Assembly: GCA_019239425.1 (NCBI GenBank)
Contig: JAFAZX010000062.1
Span: 62,001 to 126,000 of the forward strand
Origin: Acidobacteriota bacterium
GTDB lineage: Bacteria > Acidobacteriota > Blastocatellia > Pyrinomonadales > Pyrinomonadaceae
Direction of reading: 5' to 3'
DNA length: 64,000 nucleotides
The position numbers and the translations under genes were made by a program. How positions within the stretch are numbered: position 1 is the stretch's first letter; each line of letters opens with the position of its first letter. Shown piece after piece: positions 17,241-26,544 of this stretch. Below the pieces are notes generated by a model that worked only from the letters and a program-made list of their open reading frames with translations, was not told the DNA's origin and ran no database searches.

Positions 17241-17846
17241 ATGAAGAAAGTTCTCTTCTTAACGTCACTCCTGCTCTGCCTGACGCCGCACGCGCCGGCG
17301 CAGACGGCAGCGACCGTCGAGGCGGCGAAGTTTCTGCCCGAGGAAGTCTTGGGGCGTGAGCTGCGCGACCTCTCGGGGCACACCTTCCGTCTGTCGGACT
17401 TTCGCGGGCGCGTCTACGTCGTCAACCTTTGGGCGTCGTGGTGCGGGCCGTGTCGCGTCGAGATTCCGGGCTTCATCAAAATCTACGACGACTACCGCGG
17501 GCGCGGCGTCGAGTTCGTCGGGCTGACGGCCGAAGACCCGGAGGAGCGTGCCGAGGAGGTGCGCGCGTTCGTCGGCGAGGCGGGGATGAGCTACCGCGTC
17601 GGCTGGATCGACAAGCCGACCGTTCTCACGCTGGCGAACTGGAACACGACCGCGCCGCGCCCCGGCGGCTTCGCCATCCCGCAGACCTTCGTCGTGGGGG
17701 CGGACGGCCACGTCGTCCTGCGCGTCCGCGGCTACAACCCGCGCGTCCACGAGATGATTCGCGCGGGCATCCGCAAGGCGCTCGAACTCGCGCCCCCGTC
17801 GGCCCCGGCCGCGCCGTCGGCGGCGCCCGCGACGGGCCGCCCTTGA
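17241..17846 (+). CDS. TlpA-family thiol-disulfide oxidoreductase, exported
   Basis: A 201-residue thioredoxin-fold protein with a signal peptide (VLFLTSLLLCLTPHAPAQ). The redox motif WCGPC (W67-C71) lies in NLWASWCGPCRVEIPGF, followed by the cis-Pro region GGFAIPQTFVVGADGHVV. This is the TlpA/ResA pattern. Such proteins reduce or repair periplasmic disulfides, for example in cytochrome c maturation. An insertion WNTTAPRPGG precedes the cis-Pro. The C-terminus is Ala/Pro-rich. The ECF sigma factor gene follows after 66 bases, which contain its own promoter-like sequence. Confidence 0.92.
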   Translation: MKKVLFLTSLLLCLTPHAPAQTAATVEAAKFLPEEVLGRELRDLSGHTFRLSDFRGRVYVVNLWASWCGPCRVEIPGFIKIYDDYRGRGVEFVGLTAEDPEERAEEVRAFVGEAGMSYRVGWIDKPTVLTLANWNTTAPRPGGFAIPQTFVVGADGHVVLRVRGYNPRVHEMIRAGIRKALELAPPSAPAAPSAAPATGRP

Positions 17847-17872
17847 GGGTCTGAATTCGAGAATCCCGCCCC

Positions 17873-17899
17873 TGAAACTTCCCGGCCGCCCGGCGCGTA
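17873..17899 (+). promoter_or_regulatory. Candidate ECF-type promoter upstream of the sigma factor gene
   Basis: TGAAAC (17873-17878) and CGTA (17896-17899) are 17 bases apart, which matches the general consensus of ECF-sigma promoters. The position immediately before the sigma gene suggests autoregulation. The leader would be only a few bases and no ribosome binding site is visible. Confidence 0.4.
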
Positions 17900-17912
17900 A
17901 AAGTTTGGCGTC

Positions 17913-18521
17913 ATGATCGCACACGCAGTCGCCCCCAACCCCACGGCCCCGGCCGACACGGAGCTGGTCGTGCGCGCCCTCGCGGGCCGCGAGGACGGCT
18001 TCGAGGAACTCGTGCGCCGCTACCAGCGCCCCATCGTGGCCTACGTCTACCGCATGGTCGGAGACTACGACGCGGCGCTCGACCTGGCGCAGGAGGTCTT
18101 CATCAAGGTCTACAACTCGCTCGGGCGCTACCGCCCCGAGTTCAAGTTCTCGACCTGGATCTACCGCATCGCGCACAACGCCGCCATCGACCACCTGCGC
18201 CGCCTCGGCGCCGCGCGCACCGAGGAGATGGAGGTCGAGGGGCAGGAGGGCACGACCTTCGAGAAGCCCCTCGCGAGCAAGTCGCCCACGCCAGAGCAGG
18301 AGACCGAGCGCGGCGAGCGGCGCGCGGAGATCGAAGAGGTCGTCACGCAGCTCCAGCCCGCCTACCGCGAGCTGATCGTGCTCCGGCACTCGCACGACCT
18401 GAGCTACGACGAGATCGCGGAGGTGACGGGTCTCCCCCTGGGCACGGTCAAGAACAGAATCTTCCGCGCGCGCGAGGCGATGCGAGAGCTGCTCGTCGCG
18501 CGCGGCATCACGGGGATGTAA
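17913..18521 (+). CDS. ECF-type RNA polymerase sigma factor
   Basis: A 202-residue sigma-70 family protein with only regions 2 and 4. Region 2 is about residues 25-100 (YRMVGDYDAALDLAQEVFIK, then FSTWIYRIAHNAAIDHLRR). Region 4 is about 145-195 (LQPAYRELIVLRHSHDLSYDE, then GLPLGTVKNRIFRAREAM). This is the RpoE-like ECF layout. The anti-sigma gene follows six bases downstream, so the pair is co-transcribed. The stress or envelope signal is unknown. LptD and a bactofilin-like gene lie downstream and could be regulated, but I have only position as evidence. Confidence 0.95.
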   Translation: MIAHAVAPNPTAPADTELVVRALAGREDGFEELVRRYQRPIVAYVYRMVGDYDAALDLAQEVFIKVYNSLGRYRPEFKFSTWIYRIAHNAAIDHLRRLGAARTEEMEVEGQEGTTFEKPLASKSPTPEQETERGERRAEIEEVVTQLQPAYRELIVLRHSHDLSYDEIAEVTGLPLGTVKNRIFRAREAMRELLVARGITGM

Positions 18522-18526
18522 GGGGC

Positions 18527-19123
18527 ATGGGCGTGGTCGCACGCGAGAGGGCCGAGTGCCCGCGGACGAGCCTGACGGCCGCCTACCTTGACGGCGAGCT
18601 CGACCCCGCCGCGTGCGAAGAGTTCGAGAGCCACACGCCCGCGTGCCCGGACTGCTCGGCCGCCCTGCTCGAACAGCGGCGACTCCTCTGCCTGCTCGAC
18701 ACGGCCTTCGACGAGACCTTTGAAAAGAAGATCGAGCTGCCCAAAGGCTTCACGCGCGAGCTGACGGCGCGCGCGCAGAACGATCTGCGCGGCGTGCGCG
18801 ACGCGCGCGAGCGGAAGCGCGCCCTGAAGATTTGCGCGGCCCTGAGCGCGGCGGCCTTCGCGCTCCTCGGCTTCGCGGCGCTCGACGTGGTGGTGCGGCC
18901 GGCGCTGCGCGCGCTGGGCGCGGCCACGGGCGCGTTGGGCGTGGCCGGGCGCGCTTCGGCCGATGCGGGTTCGGGGGCGGCCGTCGTGCTGCGCGCGGTC
19001 GCGGGCCGGCTCTTGCCGGAGGCGGAGTCGGCGGCGCTCTTCTGGGGTCTGCTGCTCGTCGGCGGCGTCCTGCTGCTCCTGCGTCTGGTGAGCGGCTACC
19101 ACCGGGCGTCCGCGCGCGACTGA
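18527..19123 (+). CDS. Zinc-finger anti-sigma factor, membrane-anchored
   Basis: A 198-residue protein. The N-terminal ZAS-type motif is H36-x3-C40-x2-C43 (ESHTPACPDC), with C11 or C30 as a possible further ligand and the usual LTAAYLDGELDP before it. Two hydrophobic segments follow (about 105-125 and 165-185), so it is probably inserted in the inner membrane with the finger in the cytoplasm, where it would hold the ECF sigma factor inactive. It lies six bases after the sigma gene. The region between the two helices is Ala/Gly-rich and has no recognisable sensor domain. Confidence 0.88.
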   Translation: MGVVARERAECPRTSLTAAYLDGELDPAACEEFESHTPACPDCSAALLEQRRLLCLLDTAFDETFEKKIELPKGFTRELTARAQNDLRGVRDARERKRALKICAALSAAAFALLGFAALDVVVRPALRALGAATGALGVAGRASADAGSGAAVVLRAVAGRLLPEAESAALFWGLLLVGGVLLLLRLVSGYHRASARD

Positions 19124-19238
19124 GAAAATTTTTTGAGAGACCGAGCGGCGGCCAGCCCTCGTCACTCGCGGGAGGGGCGGGCGCTGGCCGCTCGCCGCAT
19201 CGGGGGCTGGCAGCGCTTTCGCTCTATGCCTTGAGCTT

Positions 19239-20261
19239 ATGCGAACAGTGAGTTCACCACAGAGACACAGAGACACAGCTTTGAGGCCCCAAGCTGTGTC
19301 TCTGTGTCTCTGTGGTGAACTCGTCTTGCGCGACCCTCAAGCTGCGTTCTCAAAAAGTGCCGCGCTCAATTTCACGAAGGGCCTTCTGGCCCTGCTCCTC
19401 CTTCTGCTCGCGGCTATCGTCGTCAACGCTCAGGACGCCGCGCGGGGCGAGGAGTTGGTGATCGAGGGGCGGCAGGCGGGCGACGTGTTCGGGGTGGGGC
19501 GGAGCGTGCGCGTGCGCGGCGACGTGCGCGGCGTCATCGCGTTCGGCGGCGACGTGATCGTGGAGGGCAAGGTCGAGGGCGACGCGGCGGCCGTGGGCGG
19601 CTCGGTCATACAGCTCAACAACTCGCACGTCGGCGGCGACGTGATCGTCTTCGGCGGCGAGTACCGCAACGAGGGAGGCAACCGCGGCCCCGCCGGCAAG
19701 ACGCTGATGTACGCGGGCTACGAGCAGGAGCTGCGCGGGATGGCGCGCAACCCCGCGTCGCTCCTGACGCCCGAGTTCTCGCTCGCCTTCGTCGGCTGGC
19801 GCCTCATGGCCGTGCTCTTCTGGTTCATCGTCTCCATCGCGTTGACGGCCGTGACGCCCGGCGCGGTCGGGCGCGCGGCGGCGCGCCTGCAACTGACTCT
19901 GCCGCGCGTGGCCCTCATCGGTCTGGTCGGCGCGCTGGTGCTGGGGCCGGGCGTGACGACGGCGCTGCGGTTCCTGCCGCCTGCGCTCGCGGCGCTGGTC
20001 GGCGTCACCGCGCTGCTGCTCCTGCTGCTCTCGTATCTGTTCGGCCGCGTCGTCATCCACGCCGCGACGGGGCGCTGGCTCCAGCGCGTGCTGCTCCCCG
20101 AAGACCGCCGCTCCGAGTCCGTGGCCCTGCTCCTCGGCGCGGCCTTCTGGGCAATCGTCCTCGCGCTCCCCTACCTCTGGCCCTTCGTCGTCTTCGCCCT
20201 CGTCGTCCTCAGCCTCGGCCTCTCCCTCACCGCGCGCTACCGGGTGTTCAGTAGGCAGTAG
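19239..20261 (+). CDS. Bactofilin-like (polymer-forming) domain membrane protein
   Basis: Up to 340 residues. The real start is uncertain: the ATG at 19239 requires translation through a family A palindrome (19251-19321), and the first in-frame alternative after it is the TTG at 19326, giving 311 residues. I see no good ribosome binding site for either. After a hydrophobic helix (LLALLLLLLAAIVVNAQ), residues about 70-155 form a right-handed beta-helix type repeat (GDVFGVGRSVRVRGDVRGVI, then GGDVIVEGKVEGDAAAVGG), like bactofilins. Four or five membrane helices follow. The last codons are CAG TAG from a family B element. It may be an envelope scaffold protein. Confidence 0.75.
   Translation: MRTVSSPQRHRDTALRPQAVSLCLCGELVLRDPQAAFSKSAALNFTKGLLALLLLLLAAIVVNAQDAARGEELVIEGRQAGDVFGVGRSVRVRGDVRGVIAFGGDVIVEGKVEGDAAAVGGSVIQLNNSHVGGDVIVFGGEYRNEGGNRGPAGKTLMYAGYEQELRGMARNPASLLTPEFSLAFVGWRLMAVLFWFIVSIALTAVTPGAVGRAAARLQLTLPRVALIGLVGALVLGPGVTTALRFLPPALAALVGVTALLLLLLSYLFGRVVIHAATGRWLQRVLLPEDRRSESVALLLGAAFWAIVLALPYLWPFVVFALVVLSLGLSLTARYRVFSRQ
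19251..19321. repeat. Palindromic element, family A
   Basis: AGTTCACCACAGAGACACAG on the left and CTGTGTCTCTGTGGTGAACT on the right pair almost perfectly around a short loop. It lies at the 5' end of the bactofilin-like gene and is open in that gene's frame. Confidence 0.92.
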
Positions 20262-20361
20262 GCGGTAAGAAGGTTTTGGGTGCTGGGTGCTGGGGAGGAC
20301 AAGCCGCTCTTCCCCAGCACCCAACATCCAGCACCCTCGTCACCGCCTACTGCCTACTTCC
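20249..20361. repeat. Nested palindrome: family C inside family B
   Basis: The outer family B arms are CAGTAGGCAGTAGGCGGTAA and CACCGCCTACTGCCTACTTC. The inner family C arms start GGTTTTGGGTGCTGGGTGCT at 20273. The outer left arm provides the TAG stop of the bactofilin-like gene. Confidence 0.9.
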
Positions 20362-20427
20362 TTTCCGGCCGAGGCGCGTGTTAGCATCGGCGCGTTTCGT
20401 CTCTCGGGAGGCTTTCGACTCAAACTC

Positions 20428-23178
20428 TTGCGCGCTTACGTCCCTGAACACAGGCGAGGCCCTGCGCTGACGCTGCTGCTCGTGCTCGTCGGCGCGCTCG
20501 TCTCTTTGGCCGCGCCCGCGCGCGCGCAGCAGCAGACCAACCCCGTCGACCGCAAGGTCGAGAACCCCGTCACCGACACGCCGAACGTCAACCCGCTCTC
20601 GCAGGACAGGCCCGTCGTCCGCCCGCGCCCGCGCACCCGCCCCGACGGCGCGCAGGGCGCGCAGCCGACCGACGAACTCGAAGTGCGCGCCGACAAGCAG
20701 ACCTCCACCGGCGAGGAGGGGAGCCGCGTCACCGTCGCCGAGGGGAACGTGGACACGCGCATCGGCATCTACCGCCTCCAGGCCGACAAGGTGACGGTCT
20801 ACGAGGCGAAGACCCGCGTCGTCGCCGAGGGGAACGTCGTCTTCGACCAGGGCGAGTTTCAGCGCATCACGGGGTCGCGCGCCGAGTGGGACTACACCCG
20901 GAAGACCGGCTTCTTCGAGAACACGACCGGCTTCACCAACCAGACGCAGGACGGCACCATCATGTACTTCACCGCCGACCGCGTCGAGAAGGTCTCGGGC
21001 GACACCATCGTCATCATCAACGGCGAGGTCACCGCCTGCGGCGACGACGAGGTGCCGAAGTGGAGCTTCAAGACGGCGCGCGCCACCATCAAGATGGCCG
21101 ACAAGGTGAAGCTCTCGAAGCCGCGCCTGCTCGTCAAGAACGTGCCCGTCTTCTGGCTCCCCTACGCCTCCATCTCCATCAAGCAGCGCGACCGCGCCTC
21201 CGGGTTCCTGACGCCGACCTTCTCCGGCTCGGGCGAGAAGGGCATGCGCTTCTCGAACGCCTACTACCAGACTCTGGGGCGCTCGGCCGACATCACGTTC
21301 CGCAACGACATCTACACGAAGCGCGGCCTGGGCTTCGGCGCTGACCTGCGCACGCGCGCCAACTCGCGCTCGTTCCTCAACCTCGGCTTCTACACGGTCA
21401 AGGATCGCGTGCTCGGGCCGAAGCGGGACGCGGCGCACCCCGACCAGGGCGGCTCGTCATTCTACGTCGACGGCGTGCACTACTTCCCGAACGGCTTCCT
21501 CGCGGCGGCCGACATCAACATCACCTCGAACCTCGCCTTCCGGCAGGTCTTCTCCGACTCGATCCAGTTGGCCATCTCGCCCGAGGAGCGCTCGCAGGTC
21601 TTCGTCAACAAGAACTCGGGCGCCTACTCCTTCAACTTCATCGCGCGCACGCAGGTCACCAGCATCCCGACCATCCGCGTCCGCACGCGCTCCTTGCCGG
21701 GCATCTCTTTCGAGAAGAGGCCGGGACTCATCTCGTGGCTGAAGGATAAGGTGCCCGCCTACTTCTCCTACGAGAGCAGCATCGAAGGCGTGAGCCGCAA
21801 GGAGACGGTCGAAGACCTCGGAACCTTCCTCGCCGAAGGGAATCAGAATCCCATCATCACGCCGTCCATCGTGCAGCGTCTGGACTTCCGCCCGGGCGTG
21901 ACGCTGCCGCTCGACGTGCAGGGGTGGGGCCTGACCTTCACGGGGCACGTGCGCGCGACCTACTACTCGAACTCGATAGACCCTCTGACGCGCCTCGTGC
22001 TCTCGAAGGACGTGACGCGCGGCTACGGCGAGTTCGAGTTCGACCTCCGCCCGCCCGCGCTCGCGCGCAACTTCCAGCGCGACGGCTCCTTCTGGTTCCG
22101 CCACGTCGTCGAGCCTTACCTCACGTACCGGAAGATCGGCGGCATCTCGAACTTCGACAAGCTCATCCGCTTCGACGAGACCGAGGCCGTCGCCGACACG
22201 AACGAGTTCGAGTACGGCGTCACGAACCGCTTCTTCCTCCGCCGCTCGGCCGAGTCGGTCGGCCGCCGCGCGGGGCGGACGGGGCGCGTGCGGCCCGAGG
22301 ACGCGGGGCCGCGCACCGCGGGCGAGCGCACCGAGCGCGAGCGGCGCGAAGAGCGCGAGGCCGAGGCGAAGGAGAAGGAGGAGCAGGAGAAGGAGGAGGG
22401 GCGCGACCCGCGCGTGCCGAAGAACACGAGCGTCAGCGGCCAGCTCACCGCGCTCAAGGCGAGCCAGTCGCCCCTGACCCGACAGCCTTACGAGTTCCTC
22501 TCGGTCACGGTCAGGCAGAAATACTTCTTCGACCCGACCTTCGGCGGCGCGCTCGTCCCCGGCCGAAGGAACCAGTTCTACCCCATCAACAACTTCTCCG
22601 GCTTCACCTACGGCGGCGTGCCGCGCCGCTTCTCGCCCCTCAACGTCGAGGCGCGGCTGCGCACGCCGACGCGCGCCGACTCGGAGCTGTTCACGGACGT
22701 GCGCACGGACATCGACACGCTCGGAGAGGGCGGCGGCCTGCGCGACCTCGCCGTCTCTTTCGGGCTGCGCCGGCGTCTCGCCGTGCTGCGCGCGATAGAG
22801 GCCTTCCAGACCTTCTACTACACGCGCGCCATCACGCTCGCGCCTTCGCTGAGGAAGTTCAGTAACAAGGCGGGCAACGAGCCGGGCACCTTGCAGGGGT
22901 CGCAGTGGAGCCCTTCGGTCTTCGTCGGCGACCGCAACCGCGGGACGTTCGGCGGCGCCTCCTTCTTCTTCGACTTCCAGAACCGCCCGGGCAAGGGCAG
23001 CTCCTCGCTCATCAGCTCGACCGTCACGGTCGGCCACGCCTGGGACTGCTGCGCCGTCGTCGCCCAGTACTTCACCTTCAACGTCGGCCTGCGCAACGAG
23101 AACCGCGTCGTCTTCAGCTTCCGCCTCAACGGCATCGGCACCTTCGGCACCGAGCAGATCGGGCAGCGCTTCAGGTAA
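20428..23178 (+). CDS. lptD: LPS-assembly protein LptD (OstA)
   Basis: About 916 residues from the TTG at 20428; the frame is open upstream into repeat DNA and the exact start is uncertain (GGGAGG lies 16 bases before). A signal peptide (LVLVGALVSLAAPARAQ) is followed by an OstA/LptA-like beta-jellyroll (about 60-250; VTVAEGNVDTRIGIYRLQAD, then VFWLPYASISIKQRDRASGF), then a long beta-barrel domain. LptD inserts lipopolysaccharide into the outer leaflet. A highly charged Glu/Lys/Arg-rich insertion of about 50 residues (around 660-710) interrupts the barrel region and is atypical. No LptE gene is adjacent. Confidence 0.9.
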   Translation: MRAYVPEHRRGPALTLLLVLVGALVSLAAPARAQQQTNPVDRKVENPVTDTPNVNPLSQDRPVVRPRPRTRPDGAQGAQPTDELEVRADKQTSTGEEGSRVTVAEGNVDTRIGIYRLQADKVTVYEAKTRVVAEGNVVFDQGEFQRITGSRAEWDYTRKTGFFENTTGFTNQTQDGTIMYFTADRVEKVSGDTIVIINGEVTACGDDEVPKWSFKTARATIKMADKVKLSKPRLLVKNVPVFWLPYASISIKQRDRASGFLTPTFSGSGEKGMRFSNAYYQTLGRSADITFRNDIYTKRGLGFGADLRTRANSRSFLNLGFYTVKDRVLGPKRDAAHPDQGGSSFYVDGVHYFPNGFLAAADINITSNLAFRQVFSDSIQLAISPEERSQVFVNKNSGAYSFNFIARTQVTSIPTIRVRTRSLPGISFEKRPGLISWLKDKVPAYFSYESSIEGVSRKETVEDLGTFLAEGNQNPIITPSIVQRLDFRPGVTLPLDVQGWGLTFTGHVRATYYSNSIDPLTRLVLSKDVTRGYGEFEFDLRPPALARNFQRDGSFWFRHVVEPYLTYRKIGGISNFDKLIRFDETEAVADTNEFEYGVTNRFFLRRSAESVGRRAGRTGRVRPEDAGPRTAGERTERERREEREAEAKEKEEQEKEEGRDPRVPKNTSVSGQLTALKASQSPLTRQPYEFLSVTVRQKYFFDPTFGGALVPGRRNQFYPINNFSGFTYGGVPRRFSPLNVEARLRTPTRADSELFTDVRTDIDTLGEGGGLRDLAVSFGLRRRLAVLRAIEAFQTFYYTRAITLAPSLRKFSNKAGNEPGTLQGSQWSPSVFVGDRNRGTFGGASFFFDFQNRPGKGSSSLISSTVTVGHAWDCCAVVAQYFTFNVGLRNENRVVFSFRLNGIGTFGTEQIGQRFR

Positions 23179-23189
23179 GTAGTCGGTGA

Positions 23190-23242
23190 AAGGGTGCTGG
23201 GTAGAACCGGATTCCGACCCAGCACCTAACACCCAGCACCCT
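23190..23242. repeat. Palindromic element, family C, short copy
   Basis: The left arm AGGGTGCTGGGTAGAACC and the right arm GACCCAGCACCTAACACCCA form a shortened version of the family C palindrome between lptD and the first protease gene. Confidence 0.85.
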
Positions 23243-23370
23243 CCTGACTTCTCCCCGCTCGCGGTTGTGTACGGTATGTGTTAATATCCCGCGTCCGTCA
23301 CACCAGAGCGTTAACCCGCCTCTGAAGTCCAAGATTAATAGTTCGAGACTCCCCGTTGAGGTCTTAAGGA

Positions 23371-26300
23371 ATGAATCGTAGGAAGTATCCCCGCGCCGTG
23401 TTGTCGGCGCTCGTCCTCTCCCTGTTCGCCTCCGCCGTGATGCTCGTCTCCCCCGCCGCCTCGGGCCAGAAAGGCGACCGCGTCACCCAGGAACTCAGTC
23501 AGGTGCTCACCAGCTTCGAGACCGTCACGCTCGACCCGGCCGACGTCCTCCGCAGCGTGCGCGAGGAGGGCGCGGTCACGCTCCAGACCGCGCGCGGCCC
23601 CTTCGACCTCGTCGTCGAGCCCTTCGACGTGCGCTCGGACGACTACCGCGCCGTGGCCGCCTCCGGTAACGGCGTGATGACCGAACTCCCGCGCACGCCC
23701 TCGAACTCCTGGCGCGGCCACGTCCGCGGCCAGGACGACACGTTCGTCCGCCTCTACCTCGACGGCCAGAAGGTGCAGGGCCTCATCATCACCCCCGAGG
23801 GGACGTTCTTCGTCGAGCCCGCGCGCGACCTCTCGGCCGCGGCCGGCGGGAAGGACTTCGTCTTCTACTCCTCGTCGGACGTGAAGCCGACCGACGCCAG
23901 TTGTGAGGAGGTCACGCTCGGCGGGAAGGTCGCCAAGGAGGCCGCCCGCGCCGCCGTGGTCGCCCCCACGCCCGAGGAGTTGTTCGCGCCCAAGCTCACC
24001 ACCCGCATCGCCACCGAGGCCGACTTCGAGTTCTACCAGCTGAACGGCAGCAACGAGGCGGCGACGAACAACGACATCCTCAACATCATGACGCAGGTGG
24101 ACGGCATCTACGACGCGCAGTTCGGCGTCCGCATCAACGTCGTCTTCCAGCGCACCTGGACGACCAACACCGACCCCTACACGCTGACGAACGCCTCGAA
24201 CGCGCTCGAACAGTTGGCCGACAACTACGACGCGACGTTCGGCACGGGCACGCCGCCCGCCCGCGACCTGACGCACATGTTCACGGGCAAAGACCTCGAC
24301 GGCACGACCATCGGCATCGCCTACACCGGCGCCCTCTGCGACTTCCCCGACGCCGCCTACGGCATCTCGGAGAGCAGGCACACGGGTCTGACCGCCACGC
24401 AGCGCGTCACGCTGACGGCGCACGAGATCGGCCACAACTTCGGCGCCAGCCACACCGGCCCCGGCGGCCCCAACGACCCGCCCACGCAGATACCGGGCTG
24501 CGACACGGCCAGCGGCGCGTCGATCATGCAGCCGGCCGTCACCAGCTCGACGGCCTTCTGCCAGTTCTCGCGCGACGAGATCAACAGTCACCTCACCGGC
24601 AACACGTGTCTTGCGCGCATAACGCAGGCGGGCTGCCCCGTCAGCTCCTTCTCCATTACGCCGACCTCGAAGTTCTTCACGCAGGTCGGCGGGACGGGGA
24701 CGGTCAACCTCACGGCCACCGCGGGCTGCAACTGGGGCGTGGCCGAGGGCGCGCCCTGGCTCACCTTCAGCGCGGAGGCGGGCGCGGGTTCGGCCAACCT
24801 CTCCTACACCGTCGCGGCCAACAACGGGACTGACGGCCCGCGCCGCGCCTTCGTAGACATCGCCGGCAAACAGCTCGCCATCTCGCAGCAGGCGTCGCCC
24901 GCCTGCGCGGCCACCGCGACGCAGATCGCCTTCGGCCAGACGGTCAACGGCACGCTCGCCACGACCGACTGCACCACGGGGCAGCCCGGCCGCCTGACCG
25001 CCTTCGAAGACATCTACACCTTCACGGCGCGCGCCGGCCAGAACGTCCGCATCAGCCTCTCCACCGCGGGGACGCCGGGCATCGACACGTACCTCTACCT
25101 CTTCGGCCCCGACGGCACGCTCGTCGCCGAGAACGACGACATCGTGCTGGGGACGAACACCAACTCGCGCATCCCCGTCAACGGCTTCCTGTCGCTGCCG
25201 CAGACGGGCATCTACACCATCGCCGCCACCACCTTCGACAACAACACCACGGGCAGCTACACGCTCCAGCTCACGGACAACTCCGCGAACACGAGCGTCG
25301 CCTTCTCCACCTCGGCCTACACGGTGAGCGAGGGCACGGGCGCGGGCGGCCTCGGCGTGGACGGCACCGGCTTCCGCGTCGTCACCGTCACGCGCTCGGG
25401 CGACACGACGGGCACGGCGACCGTGGACTACGCGACCGCGGATGGCACCGCCACACGACTGAAGGACTACCAGCAGACGCTCGGCACGCTCGTCTTCGGG
25501 CCGGGCCAGACGACCAAGACGTTCACCGTCTTCGTCCCCGACGACGCCTTCTCCGAGGGGGCCGAGACCGTCTCGCTCGCGCTCTCGAACCCGGTGGGGG
25601 CGGTGCTCGGCGCCATCCCGACGGCGACGCTCACCATCAACTCGAACGACGGCGCGTCGGGGCCGAGCCCCGTCCGCGCCGCGAGCTTCGACAACGCCTT
25701 CTTCGTCCGCCAGCAGTACCTCGACTTCCTGAACCGCGAGCCGGACACCTCGGGCTTCGGGTTCTGGCAGGGCAACATCACGGAGTGCGGCGCGGACGAG
25801 GGGTGCAAGGAGGTGAAGCGCATCAACGTCTCGGCCGCGTTCTTCCTCTCCATCGAGTTCCAGAACACAGGCTACCTCGTCGAGCGCACCTACAAGGCGG
25901 CGTACGGCGACGCGACCTCGCCGAACGTCGCGGGCACGGTGCCCGTCATCCGCCTCAACGAGTTCCTGCCCGACACGCAGCGCATCGGGCAGGGCGTCAT
26001 CGTCGGCGCGACGGGATGGGAGCAGGCGCTCGAAGCCAACAAGCAGGCGTACGCGGTCGAGTTCGTCCTGCGCCAGCGCTTCCTGTCGGCCTTCCCGCTG
26101 ACGATGACCGCGGCGCAGTTCGTGGACAAGCTCGTCCAGAACGCGGGCATCACGCTGACGACGGCCGAGCGTGACGCGTTCATCGCGCAGCTCAACTCGA
26201 CGCCGGACGCGGCGGCCGGGCGCGCCGCGGTGCTCCGCGCGGTGGCCGAGAATCAGCAGCTCGTGGATAACGAGAAGCGCCGGGCCTTCGTGCTGATGCA

Positions 26301-26475
26301 GTATTACGGCTACCTGCGGCGCAACCCGGACGACGCGCCGGAGCCCACGCTGAACTTCGCCGGCTGGAAGTTCTGGCTCGACAAGCTCAACCAGTTCAAC
26401 GGCGACCCCATCGCCGCCGAGATGGTCAAGGCCTTCCTCTCCTCGGACGAGTACATCCAGCGCTTCGGCAACTAG
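23371..26475 (+). CDS. Secreted metzincin metalloprotease with BACON, PPC, Calx-beta and DUF4214 domains
   Basis: A 1034-residue exported protein with a signal peptide (LSALVLSLFASAVMLVSPAASG). A propeptide-like region precedes a reprolysin/M12B-type catalytic domain with the zinc motif HEIGHNFGASH starting at residue 351. Then come a BACON-type domain (about 425-510; GCNWGVAEGAPWLTF), a bacterial pre-peptidase C-terminal domain (about 515-645; FGPDGTLVAENDD), a Calx-beta domain (about 650-760) and DUF4214 (about 780-1034; QQYLDFLNREPDTSGFGFW, with VSAAFFLSIEFQ). AAGGA precedes the ATG. It is the first of three proteases ending in DUF4214. Confidence 0.92.
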   Translation: MNRRKYPRAVLSALVLSLFASAVMLVSPAASGQKGDRVTQELSQVLTSFETVTLDPADVLRSVREEGAVTLQTARGPFDLVVEPFDVRSDDYRAVAASGNGVMTELPRTPSNSWRGHVRGQDDTFVRLYLDGQKVQGLIITPEGTFFVEPARDLSAAAGGKDFVFYSSSDVKPTDASCEEVTLGGKVAKEAARAAVVAPTPEELFAPKLTTRIATEADFEFYQLNGSNEAATNNDILNIMTQVDGIYDAQFGVRINVVFQRTWTTNTDPYTLTNASNALEQLADNYDATFGTGTPPARDLTHMFTGKDLDGTTIGIAYTGALCDFPDAAYGISESRHTGLTATQRVTLTAHEIGHNFGASHTGPGGPNDPPTQIPGCDTASGASIMQPAVTSSTAFCQFSRDEINSHLTGNTCLARITQAGCPVSSFSITPTSKFFTQVGGTGTVNLTATAGCNWGVAEGAPWLTFSAEAGAGSANLSYTVAANNGTDGPRRAFVDIAGKQLAISQQASPACAATATQIAFGQTVNGTLATTDCTTGQPGRLTAFEDIYTFTARAGQNVRISLSTAGTPGIDTYLYLFGPDGTLVAENDDIVLGTNTNSRIPVNGFLSLPQTGIYTIAATTFDNNTTGSYTLQLTDNSANTSVAFSTSAYTVSEGTGAGGLGVDGTGFRVVTVTRSGDTTGTATVDYATADGTATRLKDYQQTLGTLVFGPGQTTKTFTVFVPDDAFSEGAETVSLALSNPVGAVLGAIPTATLTINSNDGASGPSPVRAASFDNAFFVRQQYLDFLNREPDTSGFGFWQGNITECGADEGCKEVKRINVSAAFFLSIEFQNTGYLVERTYKAAYGDATSPNVAGTVPVIRLNEFLPDTQRIGQGVIVGATGWEQALEANKQAYAVEFVLRQRFLSAFPLTMTAAQFVDKLVQNAGITLTTAERDAFIAQLNSTPDAAAGRAAVLRAVAENQQLVDNEKRRAFVLMQYYGYLRRNPDDAPEPTLNFAGWKFWLDKLNQFNGDPIAAEMVKAFLSSDEYIQRFGN

Positions 26476-26499
26476 CCGACGGCATTCTCTCAAACCAAG

Positions 26500-26544
26500 G
26501 CCGCGCCCCGGCTCTCTTATCTGAGAAACGGGGCGCGGCTTTTC
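26500..26544 (+). terminator. Intrinsic terminator after the first protease gene
   Basis: GCCGCGCCCCG and CGGGGCGCGGC pair perfectly over 11 bases with an 18-base loop and are followed by TTTTCTT. Confidence 0.85.

Noticed and set aside
19143..19197. Hairpin GAGCGGC-GGCCAGC / GCTGGCCGCTC after the anti-sigma gene as a terminator
   Set aside because: The stem is good, but the U-run (ATTTTTT) lies before it and not after, and nothing else marks it as functional; left unannotated.
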